DNA of 39,037 nucleotides from an uncultured bacterium (GTDB taxonomy: Bacteria; Bipolaricaulota; Bipolaricaulia; UBA7950; UBA9294), in contig CAJVYM010000010.1 of NCBI GenBank assembly GCA_913009415.1, forward strand, positions 1 through 39,037, read 5' to 3'. Below, piece by piece: positions 36,049-39,037 of this stretch; the stretch's first letter is position 1, and each line of letters starts with the position of its first letter. A model generated the notes under the pieces. It was not told the DNA's origin and ran no database searches. It was given only the letters and a program-made list of their open reading frames with translations. The translations under genes were made by a program, and so were the position numbers.

Positions 36049-36774
36049 ATGAAGAGAGGATTCATCATCACGATGCTGACTGTGCTACTGATCGCGGCGC
36101 TTACCGCGGTCGGCTACGCCTACAGCTATGGGATTTACTACGCAAGCTACGCCGATCAGGACACCGCACTGGTCATCATGAACTCTGGTGGCAAGGATAC
36201 GTACTACACCCTCAAGGTGTATGACGCATACGGTTCACTGATCGATGCTGTGTCGGGAGACCTCAACCCGTTTGAATCGGATTATCGAGTCCTGAGTGAC
36301 ATTGCGGGAACCACGGACACGTCGTGGGGATTAGCTCTACTGGAGACTCCTGGAATATTGACAGTGGGTGTCGAGACGTTCGTCGATAATAATTGGGTGG
36401 CATCCGATAACGTCATCGATCCGATTCCAGAGACAAAAGAGTATTCCCACTATTGGTATAGCCTCAACTATTCCAACACTTCGAGTCAGCACACGGGAAT
36501 TGCCGTTGTCAACCCGAACGATTCCTCCGCGGGGGCGACACTGAAGTTCTACGACGCACAAGGGCAGATGCAGTACACTACTGATGTCGTCCTTGATCCA
36601 CACGAAACGGAATACTACTTAACCTCTGATATCCTCACGGTTAGCACTGCGATGTGGGGTGCTCTTGACGTTCGCGGGACGATGCCGTTGATCGTTACCG
36701 CGGAGTACTTCACTGGCGACGGGAAACTAATGAACGTAGACCAGATCACGCACACTTACTTCAACGAGTACTAG
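36049..36774 (+). CDS. Secreted protein of unknown function
   Basis: The 241-residue product starts at ATG 36049 after AAGGAGGA; six more codons upstream are possible but less likely. A signal peptide covers about 1–24 and ends ALTAVGYAYS. The mature protein is rich in Tyr, Asp, Ser and Thr and poor in Lys and Arg. It seems to contain two related beta-rich halves: TALVIMNSGGKDTYYTLKVY with DAYGSLID, and TGIAVVNPNDSSAGATLKFY with DAQGQMQY. Each half continues to a segment of the type L(N/D)P(F/H)E and a Y-L(S/T)SDI motif. This looks like an internal duplication of a beta-sandwich domain. No cysteine or catalytic motif is seen. An envelope or extracellular role is likely. Confidence 0.8.
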   Translation: MKRGFIITMLTVLLIAALTAVGYAYSYGIYYASYADQDTALVIMNSGGKDTYYTLKVYDAYGSLIDAVSGDLNPFESDYRVLSDIAGTTDTSWGLALLETPGILTVGVETFVDNNWVASDNVIDPIPETKEYSHYWYSLNYSNTSSQHTGIAVVNPNDSSAGATLKFYDAQGQMQYTTDVVLDPHETEYYLTSDILTVSTAMWGALDVRGTMPLIVTAEYFTGDGKLMNVDQITHTYFNEY

Positions 36775-36787
36775 CGTTTCTTGGGGG

Positions 36788-36883
36788 CAGGCCTTTGTGC
36801 TTGGTGTTTTGGGCAAGAATCTTTTCCTATTAGCGGCGTACTTTGCATCAGTACGCACAAGAAACACCAAGAATAAAGGTCTG
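36788..36883. repeat. 96-base imperfect palindrome with an inner hairpin
   Basis: The arms 36788–36809 and 36862–36883 are 22 bases each and pair at 19 positions plus two G-U pairs when read as plus-strand RNA, with one mismatch. Inside, GCGTACT (36836–36842) pairs with AGTACGC (36850–36856) around loop TTGCATC. It lies 13 bases after the stop of the secreted-protein gene. No U run follows. It could be a mobile miniature element, a structured RNA or a 3' stabiliser. Confidence 0.7.
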
Positions 36884-36901
36884 AACATTCCTCTTGAATT
36901 G

Positions 36902-37003
36902 TCAAGTCACACTGGGGATCACCTCCCGGAGTTTGTAGTCCCGTTCGTTCTTGAGCATTGACCAGATTACTCGTACGAGATGTCGACCGAGTGTCATTGG
37001 CCG
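36902..37003 (-). pseudogene. Possible IS110-like transposase C-terminal remnant
   Basis: A 34-codon minus-strand frame reads RPMTLGRHLVRVIWSMLKNE and ends shortly after at TGA. The pattern resembles the C-terminal helix of IS110-family transposases, but the piece is short and nothing supporting lies upstream of it. The region up to 37179 holds nothing else that I can name. Confidence 0.3.
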
Positions 37004-37179
37004 GGTGGATATCCCCGGGTAAGGGTCACCTGATGTCCCCAGGTGCTGGTCGGCTGGTATCCCCGCCTAAGATCAGTTAAATATCTTGCATGTTGAGCAA
37101 ACATGGATGTGTAATGAAAGGCATCCGTTTCCGCTCCTCGCTTGAGATGCTCTGGACAGGTTTACTCATCGTTTCCAGT

Positions 37180-37629
37180 TCATTGAGATGATGGGACAGA
37201 GCTATTACCTGCGTCAGAGGAGACTCGACACCGGAGGGCCAATGAGGGCAGAAAAGGAGGTGTAGCGAGACAGCACGTCGAAGAAAAAGGGCGGGGATAT
37301 GTAGCCGACCACAGACCGAGGAAACCTACCCGACCCTTGACACGAGGCTCAAGCAGCCAGGCAGGGAAGTAGCTCTCTTTACGTAATTTTGGGATCCCTA
37401 GATCGACCGTACCAGCACGGGTGTCCCACCGGCGTGTGCGGTACCCATTGTGCTGGTTGACCCGGTCAAGACTCCTCTTCCCATACGAAGCTTTGCACAC
37501 ACTGTCTGCTTCCGCACTCATCAGCGCCTCGGCCATCGCTTTAACCATCTCCCGAAGCAAGTCCTCCCTATCCGCTTCTTCCACCCGCTTGCGTAGCCAT
37601 GCTAAATTGCCCACCCTTTCCTTGACCAT
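37180..37629 (-). pseudogene. IS256-family (mutator) transposase remnant, N-terminal part
   Basis: From ATG 37629, behind AAGGAGGAAACG, the frame encodes MVKERVGNLAWLRKRVEEAD, then NGYRTRRWDTRAGTVDLGIP and SYFPAWLLEP, the N-terminal part of an IS256-type transposase. The following residues (YPRPFSSTCC) correspond only weakly to the usual YVKGVSTRRV and the protein then loses all similarity and stops at 37180. About two thirds, including most of the DDE core, is missing. It is a decayed fragment. Confidence 0.8.
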
Positions 37630-37812
37630 CGTTTCCTCCTTGTGCCGAGCGATGTCGGCGTAGTTTGTTCCCAACGATGACAACGATGGTCGTTTTTCTC
37701 AAGGTCTTCCTCCATCACTCGTACACCACATACCTGGACTCTAACTTTCGCGATGATGCTGATGGTGGAGCAGTCCAGCACCACGCAGTCAGCCACCTCT
37801 CTCAGCCTATGC

Positions 37813-38028
37813 TTATATTGAGGTGAATGGCCTAGTCAATCTGCTCGCTCGACAGGGGTCCCGAACAGGTTGACCCAACTGCTCGAACAGCTTCCGCAAC
37901 AGCCGTTCAGGCATCTTTCCTGCTTTTCGCCGCAGTATGCGTTTTCTAATCTTCCCCCTCTTCACTGCGGAAGCGTCGTTCCAAAGACGAAGAAACTTAT
38001 AAATCCGTGATTTAGTGGATCGAATCAC
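37813..38028 (-). CDS. Small basic protein, unknown function
   Basis: The 71-residue product is strongly basic: IYKFLRLWNDASAVKRGKIR, then KRILRRKAGKMPERLLRKLF. It vaguely recalls short conserved proteins of the type with an RR-rich core found near mobile elements, but I cannot name a family. GTG 38028 overlaps a GGAGGTG sequence, so the true start is uncertain. It lies between IS256 debris and the hicBA pair. It may be a remnant. Confidence 0.35.
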   Translation of the reverse strand: MIRSTKSRIYKFLRLWNDASAVKRGKIRKRILRRKAGKMPERLLRKLFEQLGQPVRDPCRASRLTRPFTSI

Positions 38029-38295
38029 CTCCGTACATTATGTGACTTCTTGTGGATCAAGAAGCAACCCGTTGTTCACAAGGTACGGCGTATCCTCAGG
38101 GCACGGGCAAGAGACCTCCCGTTGTGGTGTTTGGCCTACACTAGACTGCCAATTGCAGTGGCCCATCAAGAAAGAGAAATCCTCAAGGAAAGTTGGGAAA
38201 CCCGAGATCACGACGCATTCGCCACCCAACACGGATACCCGTTGCGTGGACACGGGGATGCTGATGTGCTACCCTTCCTCGTGAGGTTATTGACA

Positions 38296-38508
38296 GTGCC
38301 TAACACGTACACGGCAGTGACCAAGCAAGATGGCAACTGGTGGATCGGATGGATCGAGGAAGTCCCTGGTGTCAACTGCCAAGAACGCACCCGGGAAGAG
38401 CTTCTTGCCAGCCTGAGGGTGAGCCTCTCCGAAGCACTTGAGTTTAATCGCCAAGACGCGATTCATGCAGCCGAGTCCGGCTACACCGAAGAAGTCGTCA
38501 CTGTATGA
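38296..38508 (+). CDS. hicB: HicB-type antitoxin
   Basis: The 70-residue product reads NTYTAVTKQDGNWWIGWIEE, then VPGVNCQERTREELLASLRV, the partial RNase-H-like fold of HicB antitoxins, and ends GYTEEVVTV. GTG 38296 gives the usual N-terminal length; the frame is open for another 80 codons upstream without similarity to HicB. No DNA-binding domain is attached, so autoregulation may rely on the complex. Its stop codon overlaps the toxin gene by four bases (ATGA), in the order antitoxin then toxin. Confidence 0.9.
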   Translation: MPNTYTAVTKQDGNWWIGWIEEVPGVNCQERTREELLASLRVSLSEALEFNRQDAIHAAESGYTEEVVTV

Positions 38509-38693
38509 AACGCAACCGATTTCTGAAACATCTCCGTGCGCAGGGGTGTGTTTTCATCAGGGAAGGGAGCAATCACTCGTGGTGGATGAATCCATCGCAG
38601 AACAAACGGTCGTCAGTTCCTCGGCATTCGGAGATCTCTGATCAACTAGCACGGAAGATATGCAAGGACCTCGGAATCGCTTTCACACGCTAG
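38505..38693 (+). CDS. hicA: HicA-type mRNA interferase toxin
   Basis: The 62-residue product has a double-stranded-RNA-binding-like fold: MKRNRFLKHLRAQGCVFIRE, then GSNHSWWMNPSQNKRSSVPR and HSEISDQLARKICKDLGI. The catalytic His is in the G-x-x-H motif (GSNHSWW). HicA cleaves mRNA when HicB is lost. The pair looks intact, with all usual segments present, although surrounded by IS debris. A strong terminator follows. Confidence 0.93.
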   Translation: MKRNRFLKHLRAQGCVFIREGSNHSWWMNPSQNKRSSVPRHSEISDQLARKICKDLGIAFTR

Positions 38694-38711
38694 TTTCAAC
38701 CGTAGGGATCT

Positions 38712-38760
38712 CCGCCGCTTGCACTTCATCTCCCTCGCAGGCGGCGGTTTCTTTATTTTT
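38712..38760 (+). terminator. Intrinsic terminator of hicBA
   Basis: CCGCCGCTTGC pairs with GCAGGCGGCGG (one G-U pair) around a 14-base loop, followed by TTTCTTTATTTTT. This is the clearest rho-independent terminator in the window. Confidence 0.85.
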
Positions 38761-38850
38761 GGTGTTTTGGAGCCTGTCCGACAAACCAACTTGTCTCTCT
38801 AGTAACGGATGAATATACTAGATACATCTAATCGTGTTGAGGGACGTGAG

Positions 38851-39037
38851 ATGGCATACAACTTTCTAACATACGATGAACAACAGCTGTATCTCCTGCC
38901 GGCATCGATTGTGGAGTGGGTGAAGGACGACAGTCTGGCGCGGTTTGTGGGAGAGACAGTGGACCTGTTGGACCGGCGTGATCAGCTGCAGGGGTTTTAC
39001 GCAGGGTACCGCAAGGACGGGTGGGGACACCCGGCAT
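38851..39037 (+). CDS. IS1182-like transposase, N-terminal part (runs off the right edge)
   Basis: From ATG 38851 the frame encodes MAYNFLTYDEQQLYLLPASI, then VEWVKDDSLARFVGETVDLL and GFYAGYRKDGWGHPA, typical of the N-terminal domain of IS1182-family transposases, where the next residues continue with the Y-HP motif. The frame is open to the window edge (62 codons). The left end of the element probably lies in 38765–38850, perhaps at GAGCCTGTCCGACAAACC, but the partner end is outside the window and cannot be compared. Confidence 0.8.
   Translation, partial: MAYNFLTYDEQQLYLLPASIVEWVKDDSLARFVGETVDLLDRRDQLQGFYAGYRKDGWGHPA

Noticed and set aside
38050-38295. N-terminal extension of HicB
   Set aside because: HicB proteins of this type begin a few residues before YTAV. 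The extension shows no family similarity.

Overview
The window is a chromosomal segment of a bacterium that I cannot place to genus. Gene content and order mix two traditions. The efp–asp23–asp23–amaP–DUF2273–nusB block, the uvrB–uvrA pair and the rpmE–DUF1385 pair recall Firmicutes and related deep lineages. RlpA, a SurA-like chaperone, a patatin-like protein and a solute-binding protein with a signal peptide but no lipobox cysteine suggest a cell with an outer envelope. A deep-branching candidate phylum of the Bipolaricaulota/Acetothermia kind would fit, but that is inference from content only.

Layout. 0–0.35 kb: 3' end of a transposase. 0.4–3.6 kb: 5S and 23S rRNA on the minus strand, with their own promoter and no 16S gene beside them. 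3.8–5.5 kb: two opposed IS30 transposase remnants flanking tRNA-Arg(CCU) and rnc (RNase III). 5.6–10.4 kb: a secreted lamin-tail protein, a patatin-like hydrolase, groES-groEL under a CIRCE-like operator, a DUF2227-type membrane protein and RlpA. 10.5–14.9 kb: a tightly overlapping plus-strand operon of efp, two Asp23 proteins, AmaP, DUF2273, nusB, wecB and a PHP phosphoesterase. 14.9–18.6 kb: minus-strand DUF1385, rpmE, rpsI, tRNA-Glu, a PC4-like protein, tRNA-Ile, prfA and a small coiled-coil protein. 18.6–19.3 kb: a gene-free stretch full of small palindromes. 19.3–24.7 kb: a peptide ABC transporter (two permeases and a binding protein, no ATPase) coupled to an S9 peptidase. 24.8–29.9 kb: a CGGC-domain protein, a proteasome-like Ntn hydrolase with an N-terminal serine, an FmdB-like zinc ribbon, phosphoglycerate mutase, rimO, a B3/B4-domain protein and a small membrane protein. 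30–36.8 kb: a SurA-like chaperone, uvrB-uvrA and a secreted protein of unknown function. 36.8–39 kb: an accessory strip with a long imperfect palindrome, IS remnants, a hicBA toxin-antitoxin pair with its terminator, and the 5' end of an IS1182-like transposase.

Themes. Most of the window is housekeeping: ribosome synthesis and release (23S/5S, rnc, efp, rpsI, rpmE, prfA, rimO, three tRNAs), protein folding and turnover (groESL, SurA-like, S9 peptidase, Ntn hydrolase), cell envelope (RlpA, AmaP/Asp23, WecB) and DNA repair (uvrBA). The signals I rate highest are a group of genes whose -10 box lies 6–10 bases before the start codon with no Shine-Dalgarno sequence (candidate leaderless mRNAs), the free-standing 23S-5S unit with a 33-bp flanking processing stem beside the RNase III gene, an IS30 element apparently split by an inversion that carries rnc, and the Ser-nucleophile proteasome-like protein.
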